DNA from: Triops longicaudatus
Taxonomy: Eukaryota; Arthropoda; Branchiopoda; Notostraca; Triopsidae
NCBI GenBank assembly: GCA_022885665.1
Contig: JAGQDJ010000063.1
Location: 62,001 to 126,000 of the forward strand
Length of the DNA: 64,000 bases
Direction of reading: 5' to 3'
Part shown: one piece after another, positions 50,473 through 61,405 of the stretch
Layout: every line of letters starts with the position of its first letter
How positions within the stretch are numbered: the first letter of the stretch is position 1
Position numbers and translations under genes: made by a program
The notes under the pieces: generated by a model
Databases searched by the model: none
The model's input: only the letters and a program-made list of their open reading frames with translations
Told to the model about the DNA's origin: nothing

Positions 50473-51020
50473 TCTTGTTTTGCTAAGCCTTTTTATCAAG
50501 TTTGGAAATTGGTTGAAGACAACTGGAAGAAATTTGGCTTTGTTTGTTTTCTTCACTTTCACGCACTATTTTCAAGAGTTTGCCCCGCCACCGCTGAACA
50601 TGTCGCGGCGCTGTGAGCAACGGCGTTTCTTCCTTTCTTTTGCCAATTTTAGTCCGGTTCATTTCCTTTCTATTAGCATAGGACAGAAATTGGCAAAAAC
50701 GTAAAAAAGCGCACATACTAAAAAAATGTTCCGGTACGAAACGCTGCAAGCGGGAATTTTGTCCCCATCGAAAGGCATTTCAAATGAGATTCACAGTGAC
50801 GTAACAAAGGCAAACGGCGCCTGGGGCAAAGGGTCAAATAGCCGCCACCCAAGATTCATGTAATTAGCCTTATCCGTTTCAATAAGCTGTGGAATTTTTA
50901 AATTAATTTCTAGAATAAAGAATAACTTGTCTTTACTTTTGCACGTCCCCGTTGCCTTTTTTCAGTCCAAACAATTATACTCTTAAAGATGTATTTTCAT
51001 TTCATGGTTCATTTTTAAGT
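50473..51020. other. Intergenic between gustatory receptor 1 and EDC3
   Basis: 548 bp; holds the EDC3 promoter and leader. ORFs are shadows or chance. Confidence 0.5.
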
Positions 51021-52388
51021 TTACAGGCCTTGCGTTTGTACCAGCACAATGACGTACGTGACAATAAGACCAAGCATGGATAACAGTGTGCTCGTGTGGA
51101 CTGAAAATAACCCCAGCGAGTTGGCTGCCAAGGGGTTATCTCTGACGTGCGCAAGCAATATTTGCAGTAATCGTTGCTCTTCATCAGAGAACTCGTCCCA
51201 TTGATCATGAAGCACTCCATTGACAGAATTCTCAAATGCCTTCCACTGTTTCGGTAAACTCCCACACAGAGTCGTCGTGATCAAGACCTTACATGTGACA
51301 GCGGATGTATATGTTACAGCAATAACCAGAAAATCGCTATCTTTGAAAGCTTCTAGGTTAACTTTGCTTTGGGAACGCAAAAGCGAGAAAAGGATAAAGA
51401 GTCCAATGCAGATCGACAAAAACGCTACCGTGTAATAAGCAAACAGAAAACACCCTAAAATTTTGTTAGCCCTTTCTGTAAGATTTTGAACGTATTTGTA
51501 GCGGTTCCATAACTGCTTGATAGTATCCTTCACAGAAGTACTTTCCAAACCTCCGACGTACTTTCTTACTGGAAAAAATATTGTTGCAGAACTTTGTGGG
51601 ACAAAAGAACCGCTATATGGATTACAGAAACGCTTCATTTTATCGAAATGGCTCGTCGGTTGTGTTGTGTTACTCCTCTTCATCTGGTGATGGTAGTCGA
51701 CATCAAGCAGGAACGCCTTCTCAATTTTTTTTAGCACTAACGCCAGGTGGCTGTACGTGTAGCTCATGAAAGCTTCCCCGAAGCAGCTGAGTAGTAGTGT
51801 ATAGAAAACACCGAAGCAGCAGCACACATGGAGAACAAAATCATTCCTCTCGTTGCGAGCGACACCGGCGGCGAAAACGGAAGCCTTCATTTGGAACGTT
51901 GCTATGTTACTGAAGCCAACAATAATTGGTGAAATTATTGAAATTATGACCATGAAAATGCTAAATAGGCGGTAGAATCTCGTAGGCTTGATTCTAAGAT
52001 CTTCTCTTGCGTCCAACGTTTCTTCGAGGAGTAGCCAACTCTGAAGGAACACAGAGACGGCGTTGCGGTGCCAAGTGAAGGTAACGAAGGTTACAATGGC
52101 TATAGCGGATGTGAGGTATTGCACCACCGTCGCGGCAACGTCAAAGATACCGTAAACTGGGATCGTAATCATTACAAAAATTAAGTGTATACCCAAAGCA
52201 AAAATGCTGCATAATCCCAGTCCAACGAAGGCTGTCACTGTGTAACACAGAAATAACAGAAATTTATTGCGAGGCAAAGGAGTATCCCAGGGAATTAAAG
52301 CACAAGTTAATCGTATGAACAAAGAAAACGGTGCCAGGTTTTTCAACAATGGGATGGTATACTTTTCTGGCGCCATTTTTTGAAACAT
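51021..52388 (-). CDS. Gustatory receptor-like 7-transmembrane chemoreceptor 1
   Basis: Intronless frame of 455 residues; the start is either ATG 52388 (MFQK...) or, by comparison with its two neighbours, ATG 52376 (MAPEKYTIPLL). Several hydrophobic segments fit a seven-helix receptor: LFLCYTVTAFVGLGLCSIFALGIH, then segments near 75, 135, 175, 290 and 330, and a C-terminal helix. The C-terminus TYVIVLVQTQ matches the TYhhhhhQ(F) signature of arthropod gustatory receptors, with Thr in place of Phe. Such receptors are odd-topology ligand-gated cation channels in taste neurons. It belongs to a tandem array of three; its nearest relative is copy 3, not the adjacent copy 2. Confidence 0.85.
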   Translation of the reverse strand: MFQKMAPEKYTIPLLKNLAPFSLFIRLTCALIPWDTPLPRNKFLLFLCYTVTAFVGLGLCSIFALGIHLIFVMITIPVYGIFDVAATVVQYLTSAIAIVTFVTFTWHRNAVSVFLQSWLLLEETLDAREDLRIKPTRFYRLFSIFMVIISIISPIIVGFSNIATFQMKASVFAAGVARNERNDFVLHVCCCFGVFYTLLLSCFGEAFMSYTYSHLALVLKKIEKAFLLDVDYHHQMKRSNTTQPTSHFDKMKRFCNPYSGSFVPQSSATIFFPVRKYVGGLESTSVKDTIKQLWNRYKYVQNLTERANKILGCFLFAYYTVAFLSICIGLFILFSLLRSQSKVNLEAFKDSDFLVIAVTYTSAVTCKVLITTTLCGSLPKQWKAFENSVNGVLHDQWDEFSDEEQRLLQILLAHVRDNPLAANSLGLFSVHTSTLLSMLGLIVTYVIVLVQTQGL

Positions 52389-52954
52389 TTGGCGTCCTGA
52401 TTATACCAAGATCTGAAGAGTACGAACTTTGGAACGTAAATGAAGAACATTTGTTCCCTTCTTCATTGAGTTAAAGCATATCTCAAGGCTGTGCAATCAA
52501 TAATTTGTTTAATATATATGGAGCTACCCGAGTAGAAAATGACTTCTTGCTAGGTGTTCTCCATAAATTTGAGGAACCGTGACATGCGTACTTATGAAAT
52601 TACCTTACATAAGTACTAGAAACGTCGTAACTGGGTCAGTAAATTTCGAATCCGCCCAAAATGGATTACCAACTAGGTCATGAAAATATATTGCTGCCTT
52701 TTTTTGTGTCCAGCGAGAAAGCTATTTTTTAATAAATATATTTATTGCTATTTTTTTTCATTCGTGAACGACTTAAAAACGATATTTACTCCCAAGATAT
52801 GTATTGTATACACTTACGCAAAAAAAAAGTCAATACAGTTTGACCCTGTTTGACGGGTAAGGACTTTTTTCTGTTCTTTTTCGTTTTACATAAATATGTC
52901 CACGAATAAATCGTTTACGCAACAAATGAGTGCAGTCAATGTAAATTACTGTCC
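52389..52954. other. Spacer between receptors 1 and 2
   Basis: 566 bp, AT-rich; no coding or repeat signal noticed beyond receptor upstream sequence. Confidence 0.5.
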
Positions 52955-54313
52955 TTACGTTTGGACTAGTACAATTACGTACGTGCCGATAAGACTCATC
53001 ATGGACAAAAGTGTGCTCGTTTGGATTGTGAATAAATTCAGCGAGTTTGCAGCCAAGGGATTATCTCTGACATAATGCAGCATTGCTTCCAGTAACTGTT
53101 TGTCTTCTCCAAAGAACTCTTCCCACTGATCGTATAACAGTCTGCTTACAGAATTGTCAAAATTCTTCCACTGCTTCGGCAAGCTGCCGCATAGGGTCGT
53201 TGTGACTATAAACTTAAACATTAAAAGGGCGCAAAAAATGACTGCAGTGGAGACGAATTCGTCTTTCTTACATGTGACAATTTCTGTTGAAAAGTTAGTT
53301 TGAGAACGCAAAAGTGACAATAATAAAAACAGTGCACCGGATATTGACAAAAACGCTACGGTGTAATAGACAAAAAGTAGAATCCCTAAAAATCCGTTAG
53401 CTTTTTCTGTAAGACTATGAAGACGCTTGTAGCGATTCCATAATTGTTTGATAGTACACATTGTAGAAATAATCGCAAGATCTTCATTTCTTTCTGAGCA
53501 AAACAAAGGATAATTTGCGATAAACGAAACACTTTGCGTACTGCTAAAGCGCCGGACTTTAATTCTTTGTGATTTTCTTAATCTTTCGATTGTTGACGAT
53601 TTTCCGGGTAGAAACGCCATCTCTTGACAGAGCTTTATATCGATTAGGAACGCGGCCTCAATTTTCGCGAGGAGAAAGGCCAGGTGGCGGTAAACTAAGC
53701 CAATAAAGGCATCTCCGAAATAGAACAACAAAAATACGTAAAACGACACACAACAGGATGCCACATGAATTAAAGTATCATTCACTTTGTTGGAAACGAC
53801 GCCGATAGAGAAGAATGAATCTTTAACTTGCCGCGTTCCAATGTCACTAAATGCGAAGAAAACAATTGTACATATAATAATTATGACCATCGACACATTC
53901 TGAAAGCGGTAGTATCTCCATTGCTTGATTCCAAGATCATTTCTAGCGTCCAACGGCTCTTCCAGTTGTTTCCAACTTTGGAGCAGCTCATAGATGGCGT
54001 TACGGTGCCAAGTGAAGGTAGCAGAGGTTGCGATGGCTACTGGGAAAATTATGTATTTTACACTCCAAGAGACCATTTCGAAGGTTCCGTACAGTGGATT
54101 CTTGATCACAATGTAGATTGAGTGTATACCCAAAAGAAAAAAGCTGCATATTGACAGTCCAACTGAGGCAGTTACCATGTAACGCAGAAATAACACAAAT
54201 CTATTACGAGGCAATGGAGCGTCCCAGGGCATTAGACTACAGGTTAAACGCAAGAACGCAGGAAAGGGTGCCAGGTTTTGCAACAATGGTATGGTATACT
54301 TTTCTGTCGTCAT
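52955..54313 (-). CDS. Gustatory receptor-like chemoreceptor 2
   Basis: Intronless frame of 452 residues from ATG 54313 (MTTEKYTIPLLQNLAPF). It shares with its neighbours the PWD.PLPRN motif after the first segment, the FTWHRNAI block, ATVAFLS-like helices (YYTVAFLSISGAL), the TTLCGSLPKQWK block and the C-terminal TYVIVLVQT, where it stops. It is clearly more diverged than copies 1 and 3, which suggests an older duplication. All three receptors point the same way and are intronless, consistent with tandem duplication from an intronless parent. Confidence 0.85.
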   Translation of the reverse strand: MTTEKYTIPLLQNLAPFPAFLRLTCSLMPWDAPLPRNRFVLFLRYMVTASVGLSICSFFLLGIHSIYIVIKNPLYGTFEMVSWSVKYIIFPVAIATSATFTWHRNAIYELLQSWKQLEEPLDARNDLGIKQWRYYRFQNVSMVIIIICTIVFFAFSDIGTRQVKDSFFSIGVVSNKVNDTLIHVASCCVSFYVFLLFYFGDAFIGLVYRHLAFLLAKIEAAFLIDIKLCQEMAFLPGKSSTIERLRKSQRIKVRRFSSTQSVSFIANYPLFCSERNEDLAIISTMCTIKQLWNRYKRLHSLTEKANGFLGILLFVYYTVAFLSISGALFLLLSLLRSQTNFSTEIVTCKKDEFVSTAVIFCALLMFKFIVTTTLCGSLPKQWKNFDNSVSRLLYDQWEEFFGEDKQLLEAMLHYVRDNPLAANSLNLFTIQTSTLLSMMSLIGTYVIVLVQT

Positions 54314-54895
54314 TTTGCAAGATTTCTAGCGTACGAAGGTCTGCACTATGTGAACTTTGTGCCAAACTGAAGAATTGTTTGCTTCGTTCGTTGGCGTATG
54401 GCCTGTCTCAAGGCTTTGGAATCAATACTGTGTTGAAGATAAAGGATACTAAAGAAACTACCCCATTTGGTAAACAACATGGAACGAACTCGTTCATAAA
54501 TTAGACAAAGCGTGAAATTCTCTTTGTGGACTTACTTTACGTAATTGTTGAGCTTTCAAAGTTGTTCATAAAGTGGGGAAAACTCAGTAGAGAATGCGCT
54601 CAGTGCAATAAGCTTTATTGAAGAAGAAATTAAGGGAAATTAAAAAAAAAATTTGAATTTCTGCTTTATTCTCTTGTTTTGTCAAAACAAATCAAACGAC
54701 GGTCTAATCAATTGTATCCAAAAAATCATATAATGTTTGCTTTCCTTATGGAGTGATTTTCCAATTATAAAAAATGGAGACAAATTGTATTGTCTTTATC
54801 TCGAGTTGACTTTGAATAAAAGTTTCTAATGAAAACCAATGTCCGTGTATTGAATGAGCGGTTCTGAGTGGACCTTTTCCCATTCTTTTTCCAAT
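54314..54895. other. Spacer between receptors 2 and 3
   Basis: 582 bp; contains the upstream region of receptor 2 and the downstream flank of copy 3. Nothing else seen. Confidence 0.5.
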
Positions 54896-56249
54896 TTACA
54901 TTGCTTGTGTTTGCACCAGTACAATAACATATGTGACAATAAGACCGAACATGGATAAAAGTGTGCTTTTGTTGACAGAAAATAAATCCAGCGAGTTTGC
55001 TGCCAAGGGATTATTTCTGACATGGTGTAATAAAGCTTGCAGTAATCGTTGCTCTTCATCAGAGAACTCGTCCCATTGCTTTTGAAGCACTCCATTGACA
55101 GAATTCTCAAATTTCCTTCCACTGTTTCGGTAAACTCCCGCACAAAGTCGTCGTGATCAGGGCCTTACATATGAAAATGGATGTATATGTTACAACAATA
55201 ATCAGAAAATCGCCATCTTTGAACGCTTCTAGTTTAACATTGTTTCGGGGACTCAAAAGCGAGAAAAGGACAAACAGTCCAATGCTGATTGACAAAAACG
55301 CTACCGTGTAATAAGCAAACAGAAAACACCCTAAAATTTTGTTAGCCCTTTCTGTAAGATTTTGAACGTATGTGTAGTGGCTCCATAATTGCTTGATAGT
55401 ATCCTTCGCAGAAATATTTTTCAAGCCCGTGAAGGACTTTCTTGTTGAACAAAATATTGTTGCAGAGCTTTCTGGGTCCAAAGAATCGCTATTTGAAGTG
55501 TTGAAACTTTTAATTTCGTCGAAATGGTTCGTTAGCTTACAATCGATCAACGCCATCTTTAGATTGTGTTCTAGATAGTTAATGAAAGCTTTCTCAATTT
55601 TAAGGAGTACCAACGCCAGATGGCTGCAGGTGTAGCTCGAGAAAGCTTCTCCGAAGCAGCTGAGTAAAATTGTGTAGAAAGAAGCGCAACAGCAGAAAAT
55701 ATGTATAGCAAGGTCATTCTGCACGTTGCGAGCGATACCGACGGAGAAAAATGAACCTATCATTTGGTATAAAGAGATGTCACTTAGTCCAAGGACCATC
55801 GGTGAAATAACTGAGATTATGACCACAAAAATGCTAAATAGGCGGTAGAATCTCGTAGGCTTGATTCCAAGATCTTTTCTTGCGTCCAACGGTGCTTCGA
55901 GGCGTTGCCAGCTTTGCAGGAGCTCAAATATGGCGTTGCGGTGCCAAGTGAAGGTAACGGAGATTACGATTGCTAAAGCGAACGTGAGGTATTGCACCAC
56001 AGTCCCGACAACGTCAAAGATACCGTAAACTGGGATCGTAATCATTACAAAAATTAAGTGTATACCCAAAGCAAAAATGCTGCATAATCCCAGTCCAACG
56101 AAGGCTGTCACTGTGTAACACAGAAATAACAGAAATTTATTGCGAGGCAAAGGAGTATCCCAGGGAATTAAAGCACAAGTTAATCGTATGAATAAAGTAA
56201 ACGGTGCCAGGTTTTGCAACAACGGGATGGTGTACTTTCCTGACGCCAT
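54896..56249 (-). pseudogene. Gustatory receptor-like chemoreceptor 3, single frameshift
   Basis: Starts at ATG 56249 (MASGKYTIPLL) and reads as a full receptor to about 55107. One extra A in the codons after PKQWK then produces a stop (PKQWKEI). The remaining C-terminal part (EFSDEEQRLLQALL to TYVIVLVQTQ) continues in another frame and ends at 54896. Comparison with receptor 1 places the one-base insertion at about 55110-55118. The rest of the frame has no other lesion, so it is a very young pseudogene, an allele, or a sequence error in an A run. It is very similar to receptor 1. Confidence 0.75.
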
Positions 56250-58406
56250 TTTTGCAAGACTTTTGGTGTGCTAGTTTTCCTCAAGATCTGAACAGCGTGA
56301 TGCTTGGTTACGTACGGAAAAACAATTCTTTGCTTTTGGCATACCCCAAAGCATTGTAATCAATATTATGTTAAAAAAGAGTAGGAACTTGCCATTGTCA
56401 GAATGACTTGTGTAGAGCTCATTCCAGTAAATTAGACGAAGTCTGAAATTCCCTCTTTGAAGTTACTTTAGGTAATTGTTCTGCGCTTGAAGCCGCTCAG
56501 AAAGTGTAAAAAAAGAAAAAAAAAAATTCGAAAATGCACTCAATGAAATTGCTGTCACTTAAGCAGTAATATGTTTCTACGGTATGCGCAGAACTATCGG
56601 AGTCATGGAGCAATTTTGTTTTAATAATTTTTTATTAACAGTGGTGTTTAAGCTCTATATTGTTTTAGATCTTTACCTTGTAGGAAATAGTCTACTTTGA
56701 GGCAATAACACTACTTACACCATGTTTTGTATATTTTAGGATGATCTAAACAACTGAGAAAAAGTAATTAAAAATAGTTTGCGAAAACTATGAAGCCGAT
56801 GTAAATTCTTGAGCATCCCTGTAGGTGGCAGCACCAGCGCTGCAATTACACACAAAGTAGCACATTTACGCAAAAATTCAGCTATAAGACGCTAAAAATA
56901 ATTTTTTAAAAAAAACTTTCGAATACGAATTTTCTTAAAGGGCATCTGCTAATTTCAAGAAGTTCTGAAAAAAAAATTAAGAAACTCTTCAAATCTAGCG
57001 CATGTGGATAACTACGGTAACTCTGCAAGTTAGCGTCATAGAAAGGTTACCACGTACGCCTAATTAATCATAATTAGCGATGCAATATAATCCGCTGTGT
57101 ACTATTCTGAGTGGAGAATCCGAAAATAGGCATTAGCAACGAAATGCAGAGGTTCAACTTACTTCCTCCAACTTAATTTGACTTCATTAACCGATAGGAG
57201 TCCAAGTCAAGAAGTCTACTGAACAAAAATAAAAAATCTCAACACGATTTGTATTTTGCGTATTGTATTCTAACGAATGAGGTAAATTTATAGTTCGGCC
57301 TTTACTTACTGTACTTAACTCGTTAATAGTTAGATAAATCCAGTCACATCCAGTCATAAAGTCATTTACAGATACATGAATATTCTATGAAATGTTAAAT
57401 AAAAATTTTGTAAGATCTCACTATGTAAATGTGACTAAGCACTATCCAAATAAACGTTATATATCGATGGTGCAAAGAATTTAAGTATCTAATGCAGAAG
57501 ACGTTTTTAATTTTCTTAAGCAATACAGATTATATTGTAATGATTTGGCTCTGTATTTTTTCCTTCATTTTCATAATTTGTAAAATATTTTTTTATCCTT
57601 CTCACAATTATTTACTTCCATGAAATAAAAACAAAACAACCTTCACGTAAGCATACAATTGACCTACGCCAAGGTTGACCCTTCCTTACCCTAAAAAAAG
57701 AAAAGAAAGAAAAAAAGGAGAATATCTACATGGAAGCTTAATCTGTACTAATAAATTCCACTTAAGATCGATTCACGTGATCCTTCCTGCATGTCCTATC
57801 AACATCTTCCTTTTTCGCGTCTGTTTACTCTCATCGTCTACGAACACGATCCAATCTCATTCAGACGAATGTTTGGTCCCCGATCGATAATTTCCCGTTC
57901 CGTTCATCTTACGTGGGAGTTTGGAGCAATACTTTGTCTCTGCTACCCCTCCATGTCTGCTGTTGCACGTGAACGTGGAAAGAGACGCGTAACACGCTGT
58001 CGCGACAGTAACGCCCTCTAACGAGCCTCGTGTCGTTCCAGCGTCGCATGCGCTTGGCTGGGAAGCCACGGAAGCTCCATCGATCGCGCGTTGGTCCGTC
58101 AATTACGTGGACTCGGAAAAAGAGAAAAGGAAGGAGGACGCATGCGAGCTATAACAACGGAATGTCCATGGAGACCAAGACGGAGCTTACACAGGGTTGC
58201 ACTAACACCAGCCGCAGCAGCAGCCATTTTCTGTTCGCGTAGAAAACACTGTGTGCCCTGTAACTGGTATGGCGTCCTTTGACTGTGATTCGTAAAGTGA
58301 AAGTTAAGAAATTCCTAGGAATGGATTGTTAGAGTTTTGAAGCCTGTTTAAGTAAAAGCTTTGCTCCGTTAAAAAGTTGGACTCGAAGACCAAGCTGGAT
58401 TTCGCC
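56250..58406. other. Long intergenic region and p35 leader
   Basis: 2.2 kb. The left part is AT-rich with no gene. From about 57840 the DNA becomes GC-richer, and 57990-58406 probably holds the promoter and 5' UTR of the p35 gene. The ORFs here lack protein features. Confidence 0.5.
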
Positions 58407-61405
58407 ATGGGTACCGTGTTGAGCTTCAGTCCCCGGGAAAATCGGTCCGTGGCTGACCTGAGTTCCACTTGTCCTCCGAAGCTCATGAACAACCAAACGC
58501 AGGTCTACGCCCACCATAACAGTACCAAACACTTGGTTAAGTTAACCAACGACGAGAACCATCCTTTGACCACCACCGCAAGCAGTACCACGGGCATTCC
58601 GGATAAAATCGCTCTGGAGAAGAATTTCCGCAAATCGTCTCTTTTCATCAACACCTTGAGCTGGAAGAAGTTCTCTAGCACGAGCAACAACAAGAAGAAG
58701 ATTGACAACCTCAACAATAACAAAAACTTGCTGCTGCCAGCGGCTCCACCCTTGGATAACATCCATCCATTGTTGGACAACAACCGTAACATCCACAAAA
58801 CGTTGCAAAGCTATTCTTTGCGTCCCTGCTCCAGCGTACCTTTAACCAATGTCGAAGCGTTGGCCAAAATCAACTACAAACCGAGGTTACCGCCCACTTT
58901 AACGCTACCGGTGCAGCCGAAAACCAAGTCGGCCGGTACTATTACTACCAACAGCAAACCGACGGTAGGTCAGACAAATAACCTTGCGGTGAGCGCCGTG
59001 CCGAAGAAGACTATCGTCCAAGCCTCCACGTCTGAATTGTTGCGATGTTTTGGGCTGTTCTTGTATCGACGCTGCAAGCGTCTCAAGGATTTTCAGGCAG
59101 GAGATGCAGTAATGTGGCTGCGAACGGTGGATCGAAGCCTACTCTTACAAGGCTGGCAGGTAAAGCTATTGATTACTAGCTCCCAAACACGACAAACAGT
59201 AATTGCTGTGAAATCGGGCCTTTATCTCTGCAGCAATGCTTTTTTTTACGAAAAGGAAAAACATTCACGTTATTTTACGTGTCTATCTAATACATCTTAT
59301 TGATTCAGTTTCGTGCGTGACTGAACTGTGAACAGTATAGACATCCTAGTTTCGTTGTTGCGTGCTGCTATTGCAAGCCTGTGATACGGTAAAGCGGTTT
59401 CGATCAACGGCGTCCTTGAGGGCGAATTACACGAGAATGTTCCCAGTACGGATTAAACGAAAATAGTTCGATATTTTCAGAATTTTTTGACAGTAAAGTT
59501 TTGCTTGATGATAACTATGAAAACGTATGAAGAAATTTGTAAGAAAATCCTTAGTACATTTTTTACGCTGGTAACTTTCTTGACACCTTGCCTTGGTCAT
59601 TTAACATATTAAAATATTTAAAATATTTTTGGAGTATTCAATACGGTTTGGACGCAACTGGGGGTCGAAAATGCCGAACTTTTAAGCTCCTACGTTCTTT
59701 TTGAGAACCGCACAGAAAATGGCCAAAAAAGTGCTTGTGGAAGGAATTCGACGAAAAGGCTTAGTTGACTCAAACTTAAAAAATAAATCGAGAACTACTT
59801 AACTATTTTTCATAGAATTACACTGAAAGATTTGCGAATTTTCAAGGTTAATTGCGTAGAGAAATTTGTTTACAGTGCCCTCAACAGTGACATCGGAAGT
59901 AATGAAAATGGTTATTTATTAGAATGTAACCAACAACCATTGAGAAGCTTTTAAGCGCATAACCATTAGGACAATTTAAAAATTGCTTCTTTAGCTACTT
60001 ACGTGTCTGAAACGACACAACACAGCATAATGGTTCGTACCGTACCGTTTACTAGGACTACAATTATGTACCGTAAGCACTGACCAAATCAGTAGGTAGA
60101 GAATTAGGGCTACATGGAAACGCCCCTTTTGGACTTGGTCTGCCGTTGATAATGTGATTGAAGAAGACATAACTCGATAGAGTCCCCCCTTTACAATTAG
60201 AACGCTTCAGAAATCGAGTTTTCTTAGCAGCCTTACCCAAGCCGCAGGAAGGCCTGTCCGCCTGGCCACGCTGTCACGTGAACCGCGCTCAACGAAGGTT
60301 CTTAGCCCCCAGCTTCACCCAAGCCGGGCGAAGGCTGGTTGGCCCGGCCCCGTTGCAGCGTGAACCGCGCTGAAACGAGAATAACTAGTCGCTCACCGCA
60401 AAGAGTACAGGATGTAACCGTGGATGGTTTAATTTACGCTTCCCTACACGGAAGCCAATGTAGTTATCGATAGGTGGGATGTTATGAACTTTAATACGGA
60501 AACCTGGGCAATAAACACAGCATAGCGTTTGGTTGCATTTTATGCATTGTATTTGTGTTTACTGTTCAAGTACTTTGAACCTACGAAAAGGAACTTGCAT
60601 GCCTAATGAGTACATATGTAGGGAACTACACTTGTTCACATTGCATGAAGCGGGACATTCGCAAACTTGTCATTTAACTTTCTTGTTTACATTTCTCTAC
60701 GTCATCTAGCGGATAGTGTTATCGTTAGATTGTTTGTCTGGTCAAATTTTATCAAACGAAACATTAACAAATAACTTCAACAACATAAGTTAAATGAACC
60801 GGCGGTAATCATATCAAATTACTTTGTTGCTTTTAAGTTAACTTAAACAGAAGATAGCGGAAAAGAGCGCTTAACGCAGTGTCAACATACTCCACTAGCG
60901 GCCTCTAACGTTGCAACCGTGAATTGTATTGCAGAATGCGCTACAATTGCTGTTTAGCGTTTCTTCTTTTCACTACAGCTTATAAAGCGTATTACATGTA
61001 CCAAGAGCGTTTATAGCTTCAAAGTTCTTAAAAAAGTACTCATGGCTTTCTTTGACAATTTTCTTACAGGACGTGGCGTTCATCAACCCAGCAAACGTCG
61101 TGTTCGTGTACCTGTTGGTCCGTGATCTGGTCCCGGAAAACATGGAATCGGAGCACGATCTCCAAGCTGTTGTCTTAACGTGTCTCTATCTCTCTTATTC
61201 CTACATGGGCAACGAAATTTCTTATCCCCTCAAGCCCTTTTTGGTCGACGTGGACCGTGCTGTCTTCTGGGGGCGGTGCTTGCATATTATCCAGCGCTTG
61301 TCAGGCGACATGCTCCGCCTCAACGCCGAACCCGCGTTTTTCACCGACGTCTTCAGCGAACTCAAATCCCACGGATCAGGCATTACTCCCTTGGCTGGTT
61401 TCTAA
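58407..61405 (+). CDS. CDK5R1: Cyclin-dependent kinase 5 activator (p35)
   Basis: Two exons, 58407-59159 and 61070-61405, joined in phase 0 for 362 residues. The start has a strong context (GCCATGG), and MGTVLSFSP is the conserved N-myristoylation signal of p35, which anchors it to membranes. A long Asn-, Ser- and Lys-rich variable region follows. The cyclin-box-like activator domain begins near residue 213 (ASTSELLRCFG) and includes WLRTVDRSLLLQGWQ, INPANVVFVYLL and LTCLYLSYSYMGNEISYPLK. It binds and activates Cdk5 in neurons; the fly orthologue is Cdk5alpha. The 1.9-kb intron is large for this region and carries two copies of an 80-bp repeat. Confidence 0.95.
60235..60390 (+). repeat. Two tandem copies of a GC-rich ~80-bp repeat
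   Basis: Units start near 60235 and 60316 in the p35 intron. Both read CCCAAGCCG, then a GAAGGC..G..GCC..GGCC block, then GTGAACCGCGCT about 45 bp later. Three related units lie at 62321-62590. GC content is well above the flanks. Confidence 0.75.

Noticed and set aside
45137..55625. CTCF-like AGATGGC matches in GON4L, EDC3 and receptor exons
   Set aside because: They fall in conserved codons (for example PPRWR in GON4L) and are explained by protein sequence.
58377..58406. Longer p35 N-terminus
   Set aside because: No ATG there; the MGTVLSFSP myristoylation start at 58407 is conserved.
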